Origin: Arthrobacter sp. StoSoilB22
GTDB taxonomy: Bacteria; Actinomycetota; Actinomycetes; Actinomycetales; Micrococcaceae
Assembly: GCF_019977315.1 (NCBI RefSeq)
Contig: NZ_AP024652.1
Location: forward strand, 4,216,001 to 4,280,000
Direction of reading: 5' to 3'
Length of the DNA stretch: 64,000 nt
The position numbers and the translations under genes are program-made. Positions 55,610 to 64,000 of the stretch are shown one piece after another (position 1 is the stretch's first letter; every line of letters begins with the position of its first letter). The notes under the pieces are model-generated. The model was not told where the DNA came from. It did not search any database and worked only from the letters and a program-made list of their open reading frames with translations.

Positions 55610-57316
55610 ATGCTTGGTTCCAACACGCCGCCGTTTAAGACTTTCCGGGAAAAACGCTCGGAAGCACCACCTCGCGGAACGGGGGCAATCAACGTCAACC
55701 GCCGGTCCTTCCTGGGCGTCCTTGGCGGTGCGGTATTTCTGGCAGCTGCACCGTCAGCCCTCACAGCCTGCAGCCCGGGAGCGTCCGCACCCCTTGCCAC
55801 AACTTCCGGTGGTCTGGCCGAGGCAGTCGCCAAACTGGTCCCGAGCTACATTCCGCTGGATCTGGTGAAGCCGGACATTCCCTCAGTCAAGGGATCCACC
55901 CCCGGATTTACCACGCTCCCGGCCACCCTGGTTAAGTCCGTGAAGGACACGCCCGGCAAGGGAGGCACCTATACAGCCATGACACCTGCATGGTGGGCAA
56001 TCCCGCCGTCCCTGCCGGAGAACAGCTACTACAAAGCCGTGAATGCCGAGCTCGGGACCACCATCAACTTCCAGGTCAACGACGGCAATAGTTATGCAGA
56101 CAAGATTCAAACCGTCCTCGCCTCGCCCAAGGACGTCCCGGATTGGGTAGTCATACCCTCCTGGAACCTGCCGCCGCGATTCGGTCAGGCGGCCAAGGGC
56201 ATCTTCACCGACCTGTCAGAGTTCCTGGCCGGGGACAAAGTGAAGAAATACCCCAACCTTGCCAACATCCCCACTGCCTCGTGGAAACTGGGCTGCTTCG
56301 ATGGCGGCCTCTACGGACTTCCCTACCCCGGCGCCCTGATCTCCGACGCCATCTTCTACCGGGCAGACATCTTCGAGCAGCTGGGAGTGGAACCGCCAAA
56401 GTCTGCCGACGACTACCTCAAGGTGGCCAAGCAGCTGACGGATCCAGCCAAGAACCGCTGGGGTTCGGAGGACGTGTGGAACGGCGCCCAGATCATTCAC
56501 GGAGTGGTTCCCAAATGGAAGCAAGTGGACGGAAAGCTCCAGAACAAATTCGAAACGGACGAATACCGCGCTGCGTTGGAGTGGACTGCCAAGCTCTTCG
56601 CGGACGGTTCGGTGCACCCGGACGCCGTGGCCGGTAACGCCCAGCAATCCAAGCAGCGCTTCGAGTCCGGCGCATCGCTCATGGCATCGGACGGCGTAGG
56701 TGGCTGGCACGAAGCACTGGCCCGGGTCCTGCCCTCCAACCCGGGTTTCAAAATGCTTCCCCTGGACTACTTCGCACCCGACGGCGGGGCGCCCACCCTG
56801 TTCCGTGCCCAGCCGGCAGCAATCTTCAGCTTCATCAAGAAAACCGATGACCCCGCCAAGGTGGAGGAGCTGCTCGCATTGGCCAACTTCATTGCTGCCC
56901 CCTTTGGAACACAGGAAAACCGGCTGATCACCAGCGGCGTGGAAGGCGTGCACTACACCAAGGACTCCCAGGGCATCCCCAAAATGACTGAAAAGGGAAG
57001 CCAGGAAGTTACCAGTACTTACGCCTTCCTTGTGGCGGGCCCGATCGTCAATTCCATGGTCCAGTACCCGGGACTCGTAGAAGCCCAGTCCGGATGGGAG
57101 GCCCGCCAGGCACCCCATGTGACGGAGGATGCTTTCTTCGGTATGCAGATTGAGGAACCCACCAAGTTCGCCTCATTGGGTAAGCCCTTCAACGACCTCG
57201 CCAAAGACATCGTCCGGGGCCGCAAGAGCATTAAGGACCTGGACAGCGAAGTGGCCTCCTGGCGGAGCAAGGGTGGAGACGAACTGCGCGACTTCTACGC
57301 CGGCTTCCTGGCCTAG
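55610..57316 (+). CDS. Sugar ABC transporter substrate-binding lipoprotein
   Basis: This is a 568-residue protein from ATG 55610 with AAAGGAG upstream; a longer frame to 55481 has no ribosome site. Residues 25-50 carry a twin-arginine start (NRRSFLGVLGG) with hydrophobic stretch and lipobox-like LTAC, so it is probably a Tat-exported lipoprotein. The body resembles LplA-type family 1 oligosaccharide-binding proteins: DGNSYADKIQTVLASPKDVPDWVVIPSWN near residue 165 and GLYGLPYPGALISDAIFYRADIFEQLG near 235. It delivers oligosaccharide to the two permeases encoded next. No ATPase gene is in the cluster; a shared MsiK-like ATPase is likely. Confidence 0.92.
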   Translation: MLGSNTPPFKTFREKRSEAPPRGTGAINVNRRSFLGVLGGAVFLAAAPSALTACSPGASAPLATTSGGLAEAVAKLVPSYIPLDLVKPDIPSVKGSTPGFTTLPATLVKSVKDTPGKGGTYTAMTPAWWAIPPSLPENSYYKAVNAELGTTINFQVNDGNSYADKIQTVLASPKDVPDWVVIPSWNLPPRFGQAAKGIFTDLSEFLAGDKVKKYPNLANIPTASWKLGCFDGGLYGLPYPGALISDAIFYRADIFEQLGVEPPKSADDYLKVAKQLTDPAKNRWGSEDVWNGAQIIHGVVPKWKQVDGKLQNKFETDEYRAALEWTAKLFADGSVHPDAVAGNAQQSKQRFESGASLMASDGVGGWHEALARVLPSNPGFKMLPLDYFAPDGGAPTLFRAQPAAIFSFIKKTDDPAKVEELLALANFIAAPFGTQENRLITSGVEGVHYTKDSQGIPKMTEKGSQEVTSTYAFLVAGPIVNSMVQYPGLVEAQSGWEARQAPHVTEDAFFGMQIEEPTKFASLGKPFNDLAKDIVRGRKSIKDLDSEVASWRSKGGDELRDFYAGFLA

Positions 57317-57327
57317 GACGGCACTCC

Positions 57328-58380
57328 ATGACTATCGAAACCGAAAAACCCTCGCCCTCAGCGGGAGGCGATAAAACGGCAGCCCACAGCAGCGGGTCAG
57401 CCAGGGAACCCCAGACCGGCAAGAAATCACGGGCCGGCAAGCGCCTGCAGGAGCAGGTGTCCGGAAGACCCCGGGCCGGCAGGCTGGCCCGATTCAAGCG
57501 CGACCGGTCCTTGGTGTTCATGGCCTTGCCCGCGGTCCTCCTATTGGCCGTATTCGCCTACCTCCCCATGCTCGGTAACGTGGTGGCGTTCCAGGATTAC
57601 TCCCCCTTCATAGGCTTCGCCGACAGCCCATGGGTTGGCCTGGATAACTTCTCCAGGGTCTTTGGCGATCCCGATTTCTGGATGGCCGTCAAAAACACCC
57701 TGGTCATCACTGCCTTTCAGCTGGTCTTCTTCTTTCCCATTCCCATCGCTCTGGCCATTCTGCTGAATTCGCTGATCAACCCCAGGCTGCGCGCAGCCAT
57801 CCAGGCCGTGGTGTACCTGCCACACTTCTTCTCGTGGGTTTTGGTGGTCTCGGTATTCCAGCAAATCTTCGGCGGCGCCGGCCTGTTGAACCAGTCCCTG
57901 CGCGCCAACGGCTGGGAGGCCGTTGACGTCATGACCAACCCGGATACCTTCCTCTTCCTGATCACCTCCCAAGCCATCTGGAAGGACGCCGGGTGGGGCA
58001 TCATCGTGTTCCTCGCTGCGCTGAGCGCCATTGATCCCGCCCAATACGAGGCGGCTGCAGTGGACGGCGCCGGCCCGTGGAAGCGCATGTGGCACGTCAC
58101 CCTGCCGGGGCTCCGAAGCGTGATCGTCCTGCTGTTGATCCTGAGGCTGGGAGATTCCCTGTCCGTGGGCTTTGAGCAACTCATCCTTCAGCGGGACGCC
58201 GTGGGTGCCGAGGCAGCGGAGGTGCTGGACACGTTCGTCTACTACACCGGCGTGCAGAACGGCGATTGGAGTTATGCAGCCGCGGCCGGCCTCATCAAAG
58301 GCGTTATCAGCCTGGCCCTGATCCTTGCGGCGAACAAAGTCGCCCACATATTTGGCGAGAGCGGTGTGTATTCAAAGTGA
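57328..58380 (+). CDS. Sugar ABC transporter permease 1 (LplB/YtcP type)
   Basis: This is a 350-residue membrane protein from ATG 57328. After about 60 polar residues come six spans, starting VFMALPAVLLLAVFAYLPMLGNVVAFQDYSP, the family signature. The EAA motif lies in IDPAQYEAAAVDGAGPWKRMWHVTLPGL near residue 255. It forms the membrane channel with permease 2, whose GTG overlaps its stop. Confidence 0.94.
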   Translation: MTIETEKPSPSAGGDKTAAHSSGSAREPQTGKKSRAGKRLQEQVSGRPRAGRLARFKRDRSLVFMALPAVLLLAVFAYLPMLGNVVAFQDYSPFIGFADSPWVGLDNFSRVFGDPDFWMAVKNTLVITAFQLVFFFPIPIALAILLNSLINPRLRAAIQAVVYLPHFFSWVLVVSVFQQIFGGAGLLNQSLRANGWEAVDVMTNPDTFLFLITSQAIWKDAGWGIIVFLAALSAIDPAQYEAAAVDGAGPWKRMWHVTLPGLRSVIVLLLILRLGDSLSVGFEQLILQRDAVGAEAAEVLDTFVYYTGVQNGDWSYAAAAGLIKGVISLALILAANKVAHIFGESGVYSK

Positions 58381-59300
58381 GCATCCTGGTCAGAAATACC
58401 AGAAAACCGGACAGCATCTCCCAACGCGCAGCCTGGGAGGAGGAACCCGGCGTAGTGGCGAAGGCCGGGAAGTTCCTGATTCTCGGCGCTGTGGTCCTGG
58501 CCGTGCTGGGGCCGCTGTACACCATTGTGCTGACCAGCGTTTCTTCCCAGGCCACCATCACGCAAGCCGGTGGTTTGGTGTTGATCCCGGGGGAAATCAC
58601 CTTTGCCGCGTATCAACAGATCCTCAGCGGCGGGGTGGTCACCAGGGCCGTCCTGGTCAGTGTGGGCGTCACAGCGACGGGAACGGCATTGAGCATGGTG
58701 GTTTCGGTGCTGTGCGCCTATGGGTTGTCGCGTCCGGGCTCGTTCGCACACACACCCATCCTGTTCACGCTGCTGATCACCATGTTCTTCAGCGCGGGAA
58801 TCATTCCGGCCTATCTGCTGGTGTCCAGCCTGGGCCTGATCAACACATACTGGGCGCTGATCCTGCCCAGCTGTATCTCAGTTTTCAACATCATCATCCT
58901 CCGCGGGTTCTTCATGGGCATTGACCGCGGCATCCTGGACAGCGCGCGCATGGACGGCGCCAGCGACTGGCGGACGCTCACGCAGATTGTGCTGCCCATG
59001 TCCAAAGCTGTCACCGCCGTCATTGCCCTCTTCTATGGGGTTGGCTATTGGAACGCTTTCTTCAACGCCGTCCTCTACATCAACGACAGCGCCATGAATC
59101 CGCTCCAGGTGGTGCTGCGTTCCTACGTCCTTCAGGGCGTGACGGTGCCTGGGCAGATCGACGTGGGACAGGGCGCAGCTGCTTCGCCGGCACTTCAAAT
59201 GGCCGTCATTGTGCTGGCCATGGTGCCGATCCTGCTTGTTTATCCGTTTGTTCAGAAGCACTTCACCAAGGGCGTCATGATCGGTGCGGTCAAGGGATGA
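58377..59300 (+). CDS. Sugar ABC transporter permease 2 (LplC/YtcP type)
   Basis: This is a 307-residue protein from GTG 58377, which overlaps the permease 1 stop by 4 bases (GTGA); longer frames are read through the previous gene. The sequence has six spans, SSQATITQAGGLVLIPGEITFAAYQQIL near residue 55 typical of the LplC group, and the EAA motif ILDSARMDGASDWRTLTQIVLPM near 190. It pairs with permease 1 and the lipoprotein. Confidence 0.92.
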   Translation: MSILVRNTRKPDSISQRAAWEEEPGVVAKAGKFLILGAVVLAVLGPLYTIVLTSVSSQATITQAGGLVLIPGEITFAAYQQILSGGVVTRAVLVSVGVTATGTALSMVVSVLCAYGLSRPGSFAHTPILFTLLITMFFSAGIIPAYLLVSSLGLINTYWALILPSCISVFNIIILRGFFMGIDRGILDSARMDGASDWRTLTQIVLPMSKAVTAVIALFYGVGYWNAFFNAVLYINDSAMNPLQVVLRSYVLQGVTVPGQIDVGQGAAASPALQMAVIVLAMVPILLVYPFVQKHFTKGVMIGAVKG

Positions 59301-59307
59301 CTGGGGT

Positions 59308-60342
59308 TCAGGGAGCTTCGGCCGTTGTCTCGCCCGGCGTCAAGGATGGCGCAATAAGCCTCAGTTCTGCGGGCTTGTCACGGCTCAGCCGATCCATCAC
59401 CATTTCCACTGCGGACCGCCCAATGTCCATGGCCGGAATGGATACGGCGGTCCACGGGCGGGCTGCCGCTTTGGCTACATCTGCCGGCGCAATGACAACC
59501 ACTGAGATGTCCTTGGGAATGGCCAGGCCCCGGAGTGAAAGCTCTTCCCGGAGCATGGGAAGCAGGGCCTCGTTGTGCACCACCAGCGCAGTGGCCGGAT
59601 GTTTTCCGGTGAAGATGGCGTCCAGGGACTCTGCCAGCTGCGGGGAATCCGCCTCACATGCCACGGCCCGGCCGGTGGCGCCAAAACTGTTTGCGGCGTC
59701 GGTGAACCCCTGCAAGGCGCGGTCTGCATACGTGGCGTGGCGTTTCAGGGAGGCAGGCGGTGAGCCGATGAACGCGATGCTTCGGTGCCCCAGGTCCCAG
59801 AGATGGCGGACCGCCAGGCGGGAGGCGCCGGAGAAATCGAAGTCCACACAGCTCAGTCCCCGTGGCTCGTCCGGCATGCCGATCAGTACAGCTGGCTTCT
59901 GCAGGCGGGCCAGGACGGGAATACGGGGATCGCGGGCTTCGATGTCCATCATCAACAACCCGTCCACCATCGATTGCGAAGTGACTCGTTCGATGCTTCC
60001 GGGGTCGTCCTGCGTCAGCAGCAGGACGTCCTGGTTGAAGGTCCGGGCAGTGGTTACCACGGCGGTCACGAACTGCATCACCACGCCAACGTTCACGTCC
60101 GGCCGGAGCGGAACCACCAACCCCAAAACGTTGGACCGGCTTGAGGCCAAGGCCCGGGCGCTGGACCGGGGACTGTAGTTCAACCGCGCCATGGCGGCCT
60201 CAACGACGTCGCGTGTTTCTTTCGAAATAGTCCGCTTACCACTCATCACGTAAGACACCGTGCTGGTGGATACCCCGGCCTCCCGGGCGACATCGGTGAT
60301 GGTCGCACTTGTTGAAGCCCTTCGATTATCCATAGCCACCAT
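59308..60342 (-). CDS. LacI-family transcriptional regulator
   Basis: This is a 344-residue protein from ATG 60342 (ATG 60333 alternative). The LacI helix-turn-helix is residues 14-60 (TITDVAREAGVSTSTVSYVMSGKRTISKETRDVVEAAMARLNYSPRSSARAL). The periplasmic-binding-like ligand domain follows (VLGLVVPLRPDVNVGVVMQFV). It is convergent with permease 2 and divergent from the GH42 gene only 16 bases away. The operators at 55.5 kb fit this family. Confidence 0.94.
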   Translation of the reverse strand: MVAMDNRRASTSATITDVAREAGVSTSTVSYVMSGKRTISKETRDVVEAAMARLNYSPRSSARALASSRSNVLGLVVPLRPDVNVGVVMQFVTAVVTTARTFNQDVLLLTQDDPGSIERVTSQSMVDGLLMMDIEARDPRIPVLARLQKPAVLIGMPDEPRGLSCVDFDFSGASRLAVRHLWDLGHRSIAFIGSPPASLKRHATYADRALQGFTDAANSFGATGRAVACEADSPQLAESLDAIFTGKHPATALVVHNEALLPMLREELSLRGLAIPKDISVVVIAPADVAKAAARPWTAVSIPAMDIGRSAVEMVMDRLSRDKPAELRLIAPSLTPGETTAEAP

Positions 60343-60358
60343 TTAACCAAGGAAAACA

Positions 60359-62431
60359 ATGCAACTCCGTAGCCACGGCCTGAAAAACGTGACTGATGGG
60401 ACCGGCCTGCTCTTCGGCGCGGACTACAACCCCGAACAATGGCCTGAAGAGACCTGGCCGGAAGACATAGCCCTCATGAAGCGGGCAGGCATCAACATAG
60501 TGACCGTTGGGGTGTTCAGCTGGGCCCGGCTCCAGCCCGAAGAAGGGCAGTGGAACTTCGGCTGGCTGGACCGTCTCCTGGACTTGCTGGCTGACAACGG
60601 AATCCGTGTTTGCCTGGCAACACCCACCGCTTCCCCGCCCCCATGGCTGGGCCACCAACACCCTGATTCGCTCCCCACCGCCGCGGACGGCACCACGCTC
60701 TGGTACGGCTCCAGGAACCAGTTTTCGCCGTCATCCTCCGCATACCGTGCAGCGGCGTTGGCCGTCACCTCCCGGCTCGCCGCGCGCTATGCGGCCCACC
60801 CAGCCGTCGCCATGTGGCATGTAGGCAACGAGCTGGGTCAAATCAGTTACGACGACGAAACGGCCGTGGCGTTCAGGTCATGGCTGCTGCGCCGCTACGG
60901 ATCCCTCGACGCCGTCAACTCGGCGTGGGGGACGGCTTTCTGGAGTCAGGGCTACGGCAGTTGGGAAGAGATCCTTCCGCCGCGTGCCGCGCCGTACATG
61001 CATAATCCCACCCAGGTCCTCGACTTCCACCGGTTCACCTCAGAGGCTCTCCTCGAGTTGTTCGTGGCGGAACGTGATGTGATCCGAAACCATGCCGAGC
61101 AGCCGGTCACCACCAACCTGATGGGCTTCTTCCGGGGTGCTGACTACTTTCGTTTTGCGCAGGAAACAGACTTCATTGGCAACAACCACTACGTTGATCC
61201 GGCAGAGCCGCAATCTTGGGAAACCGCAGCGCTCACCCACGATCTTTGCCGGGGCCTGGCCGGGGGTGCGCCGTGGATGCTGATGGAGTCGGCAACCTCG
61301 GCGGTCAGTTGGCGCGGTCACAACGTGCCCAAGGACCCGGGCGCCCTCCGCGTGGACTCACTGGCAGCTGTCGCACGGGGCTCCGATGCCGTGTGCTACT
61401 TCCAATTCCGCCAGTCCGCCTTCGGAGCCGAACGCTTCCACTCCGCAATGGTTCCCCTTGCGGGAGCAGACACGAGGGTGTTCCGCGAAGTTTGTACCCT
61501 GGGTTCAGACCTTCAAGAGCTTCGCCTTCTGGCAGGCACCCCTGCTCACGCCCGGATTGCAGTCTTGTTCGACTGGGACAGTTGGTGGGCTTCGGAATCA
61601 CCGGACCGCCCCAGCAACCGGCTGGGTGTCATGGACCAGATGCTCGCGTATTACCGCCCCCTGCTCCGGCGCGGGCACTGCGTGGAAGTCATCCACCCCT
61701 CAAGCCGCCTGGGACGTTACGATCTGGTGCTGGCACCGAGCCTGTTCCTGCTGACCGAAAAGGACGCTGAAGCACTGGACGCGTGGGTACGCGCGGGGGG
61801 CACCGCCGTCGTAGGTCCCTTTAGTGGAGTGGCCGATGCCAACGGCCATCTTCGGAACGGCCGCCACCCGGCAGTGCTCGCGGACCTGCTGGGAGTGACA
61901 GGGGAAGAGTGGCGCCCGTTAGCCAGCCCGGTGCGCCTGGCATTCGGCCAGGGCGTCGCGATGGACGCAGAGGCGCTCAGCTGGTCCGAGGACCTCCGCA
62001 TCCACTCAGGCAGCGCCTCACCCGTGGCGTCCTTCGCCGCCGGCCCATTGTCCGGCCAGCCGGCGGTGGTGCGTAACAACCACGGCAAGGGGTGGAGCTG
62101 GTATGCCGGAGCCGACCTGCCCGAGGACGCCGTGGATGTGGTGGTCGAGGGCGCGCTACGGGATGCAGGAATCGCCTCTGTGGTGGCCGGGAAACTGCCG
62201 GCCGACGTCGAACTCGTCCAGCGCGGCGACTACCTTTTCCTGCTCAACCATGGGGACGGGAGCCGCCACATAGAACTCAACCAGCACATGAGAGCCAACG
62301 GACCCTCCATAGACATGCTCACAGGCACCAGCCACGAGGCGGAACTGACGCTTCCTCCCTACGGAGTCCTGGTCCTGAAATGCGGCCCGACTACCCAAAA
62401 CCCGCACTCGCCACAAAAGAACGGAAACTGA
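60359..62431 (+). CDS. GH42 beta-galactosidase
   Basis: This is a 690-residue protein from ATG 60359 with AAGGA upstream. It starts with LLFGADYNPEQWPEETW, the GH42 hallmark. The acid/base Glu is in MWHVGNELGQ near residue 160; the nucleophile Glu is in WMLMESATSAVSWRG near 310. A trimerisation domain (VEVIHPSSRLGRYDLVLAPSLFLLTEKDAEAL) and C-terminal beta domain follow. It has no signal peptide, so it acts inside on imported galactosides such as galactosylated xyloglucan fragments. Only 6 bases separate it from the GH31 gene. Confidence 0.95.
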   Translation: MQLRSHGLKNVTDGTGLLFGADYNPEQWPEETWPEDIALMKRAGINIVTVGVFSWARLQPEEGQWNFGWLDRLLDLLADNGIRVCLATPTASPPPWLGHQHPDSLPTAADGTTLWYGSRNQFSPSSSAYRAAALAVTSRLAARYAAHPAVAMWHVGNELGQISYDDETAVAFRSWLLRRYGSLDAVNSAWGTAFWSQGYGSWEEILPPRAAPYMHNPTQVLDFHRFTSEALLELFVAERDVIRNHAEQPVTTNLMGFFRGADYFRFAQETDFIGNNHYVDPAEPQSWETAALTHDLCRGLAGGAPWMLMESATSAVSWRGHNVPKDPGALRVDSLAAVARGSDAVCYFQFRQSAFGAERFHSAMVPLAGADTRVFREVCTLGSDLQELRLLAGTPAHARIAVLFDWDSWWASESPDRPSNRLGVMDQMLAYYRPLLRRGHCVEVIHPSSRLGRYDLVLAPSLFLLTEKDAEALDAWVRAGGTAVVGPFSGVADANGHLRNGRHPAVLADLLGVTGEEWRPLASPVRLAFGQGVAMDAEALSWSEDLRIHSGSASPVASFAAGPLSGQPAVVRNNHGKGWSWYAGADLPEDAVDVVVEGALRDAGIASVVAGKLPADVELVQRGDYLFLLNHGDGSRHIELNQHMRANGPSIDMLTGTSHEAELTLPPYGVLVLKCGPTTQNPHSPQKNGN

Positions 62432-62437
62432 GTCACC

Positions 62438-64000
62438 ATGAAATTCACTGACGGATATTGGCTCTACCGCAAGGGCTTTTCTGCCCTGCGCCCGCAAGAC
62501 GTCTCTGATGTGGTGGTCAATGAAGATGCCTTGACGGTTTACGCCCCTACCAAGCGCATCGCCACCCGCGGGGACGCGTTGAACCTTCCCCAGATCACCG
62601 TCACTTTCGACGCCCCGATGCCCGACGTGATCGGGGTGACCATTGAGCATTTCCAAGGCGGTTTGGACAAGGGGCCCAGGTTCGAGGTCAAGCACGACGG
62701 CGCCGCACCAACCTTCCGGGTCGATGAAGACTCCGCGCACATCACCTCGGGAGGCCTCACGGCCACAATCAACACCAGTGGGGACTGGGGCGTCGATTTC
62801 TTCGGCGACGGCCGCTTACTGACCAGTTCCACGCCCAGAAGTGTAGGGGTCATTACGGACGATCAGGGGCGGACCTTCGTCCATGAGCAACTCAGTCTGG
62901 GTGTTGGGACCAACATTTATGGATTGGGCGAGCGCTTCGGCGCCTTCGTCAAGAACGGTCAATCCGTGGATATCTGGAATGAGGATGGCGGAACGTCCAG
63001 CGATCTTGCCTACAAGAACGTCCCATTCTTCATGACCAATGACGGCTATGGCGTGTTCGTGAACCACCCGGAGTTGGTTTCGTTCGAAATTGGCTCGGAG
63101 GTGGTCTCCAGGACCCAGTTCAGTGTGGAGGGCCAGAGGCTGCAGTACTACATCATCCATGGGCCCTCCCCTAAGGACATCATCCGCCGGTACACCGAAC
63201 TGACGGGCCGGCCGTCCCGAATCCCGGCATGGTCCTACGGTTTGTGGCTGTCCACGTCATTCACCACGGACTATGACGAGAAAACAGTGACCTCGTTCAT
63301 TGACGGAATGGAGCAGCGGAAACTTCCGTTGTCGGTGTTCCATTTTGACTGCCATTGGATGCGTTCCTTCCATTGGAGCGACTTCATCTGGGATCCGGCC
63401 ACGTTCCCTGACCCTGAGGGAATGCTTCAACGCCTGCATGATCGTGGACTCAAGGTCTGTGTGTGGATCAACCCCTACATCGCCCAACGTTCACATCTCT
63501 TCCGTGAGGGTGCCGATCTGGGCTACCTGGTGAAGCGTCCGGATGGTTCGGTGTGGCAGTGGGACATGTGGCAGGCGGGCATGGGTCTTGTGGACTTCAC
63601 CAACGCCGATGCGGTGCGCTGGTATCAGGACAAGCTGCGGGTGCTGCTGGACCAGGGGGTTGACTCCTTCAAAACGGACTTCGGCGAGCGCATTCCCACC
63701 GATGTTGCCTGGCACGACGGCTCTGATCCGCAGAAGATGCACAACTACTACTCCCAGCTGTACAACCGCGCGGTCTTTGATCTGCTGAAGAAAGAACTGG
63801 GCGAAGGTGAAGCCGTAGTGTTCGCCCGTTCCGCAACTGCCGGCGGCCAGACCATGCCGGTGCACTGGGGCGGAGATTGCGAATCTACGTTTGCGGCCAT
63901 GGCAGAGTCGTTGCGCGGCGGCCTTTCCCTTGCGGCCTCCGGATTTTCGTTCTGGAGCCACGACATTGGAGGCTTCGAGGGGACGCCTGAACCGGAAATC
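62438..64000 (+). CDS. yicI: GH31 alpha-xylosidase, 3' end beyond the window
   Basis: The ATG at 62438 opens a frame of 521 codons to the window edge. It begins KFTDGYWLYRKGFSALRPQDV, as YicI-type alpha-xylosidases do. Motifs: GLGERFGAFVKNGQSVDIWNEDGGT near residue 165, FHFDCHWMRSFHWSDFIWDP near 305, the catalytic nucleophile Asp in DSFKTDFGERIPTD near 412, and FARSATAGGQTMPVHWGGD near 465. The C-terminal domains are cut off. It removes alpha-xylosyl groups from xyloglucan oligosaccharides. Confidence 0.95.
   Translation, partial: MKFTDGYWLYRKGFSALRPQDVSDVVVNEDALTVYAPTKRIATRGDALNLPQITVTFDAPMPDVIGVTIEHFQGGLDKGPRFEVKHDGAAPTFRVDEDSAHITSGGLTATINTSGDWGVDFFGDGRLLTSSTPRSVGVITDDQGRTFVHEQLSLGVGTNIYGLGERFGAFVKNGQSVDIWNEDGGTSSDLAYKNVPFFMTNDGYGVFVNHPELVSFEIGSEVVSRTQFSVEGQRLQYYIIHGPSPKDIIRRYTELTGRPSRIPAWSYGLWLSTSFTTDYDEKTVTSFIDGMEQRKLPLSVFHFDCHWMRSFHWSDFIWDPATFPDPEGMLQRLHDRGLKVCVWINPYIAQRSHLFREGADLGYLVKRPDGSVWQWDMWQAGMGLVDFTNADAVRWYQDKLRVLLDQGVDSFKTDFGERIPTDVAWHDGSDPQKMHNYYSQLYNRAVFDLLKKELGEGEAVVFARSATAGGQTMPVHWGGDCESTFAAMAESLRGGLSLAASGFSFWSHDIGGFEGTPEPEI

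Overview
The window looks like chromosome of a high-GC Gram-positive bacterium of the Arthrobacter/Paenarthrobacter group. The grounds are high GC, GTG and TTG starts, WXG100-like proteins, GerMN and LpqN-like envelope proteins, ECF sigma factors and a homoprotocatechuate (hpa) cluster with actinobacterial gene style. The genus is inferred from gene content; no rRNA or tRNA gene is visible to fix it.

Layout. 1-5.7 kb: end of alanine dehydrogenase, a C-terminally capped AbiEi-like gene between two copies of a palindromic repeat, an ECF sigma factor with a Pro-rich membrane partner, and a WXG100 fusion protein followed by an LpqN-like protein. 5.7-8.3 kb: a Gfo/Idh/MocA oxidoreductase and an intact IS3-family element sitting in a 32-bp tandem repeat. 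8.3-14.2 kb: a peptide ABC importer. 14.2-23.6 kb: TetR/FMN reductase pair, GerMN lipoprotein, an unrecognised soluble/membrane gene pair, PEP mutase-like enzyme, aminotransferase, universal stress protein, and a 5'-truncated amino-acid permease. 22.9-28.7 kb: PAP2 protein, a complete 2-oxoacid dehydrogenase operon (E1 alpha, E1 beta, E2) preceded by a 40-bp perfect palindrome, and hisC. 28.8-35.5 kb: holin-like protein, a WXG-like/lipase pair, purB and small metabolic genes. 35.5-42.0 kb: the hpa operon with its own GntR regulator and an unusual FAH-RraA fusion. 42.2-52.6 kb: an envelope and general stress region with YtxH-like, GlsB-like, DUF1206, CsbD and several Asp23-type proteins, closed by an ECF sigma factor and a protein fusing a zinc anti-sigma motif to an Asp23-like domain. 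52.6-64 kb: a saccharide utilisation locus with GH3, an ABC importer, LacI, GH42 and the start of a GH31 alpha-xylosidase, best read as xyloglucan-oligosaccharide use.

How the parts work together. The catabolic blocks each carry a local regulator and a plausible operator: GntR for hpa, LacI for the glycosidase locus, TetR for the FMN reductase. The Asp23 block has its own sigma/anti-sigma pair and a Crp/GlxR-like site upstream. The most unusual candidates are the Asp23 regulon with the anti-sigma-Asp23 fusion, the unrecognised two-gene unit at 17.0-18.6 kb, the two WXG100-associated modules, the FAH-RraA fusion and the GH3 enzyme with an inserted beta-trefoil-like segment. No CRISPR array, prophage, tRNA or rRNA was found.
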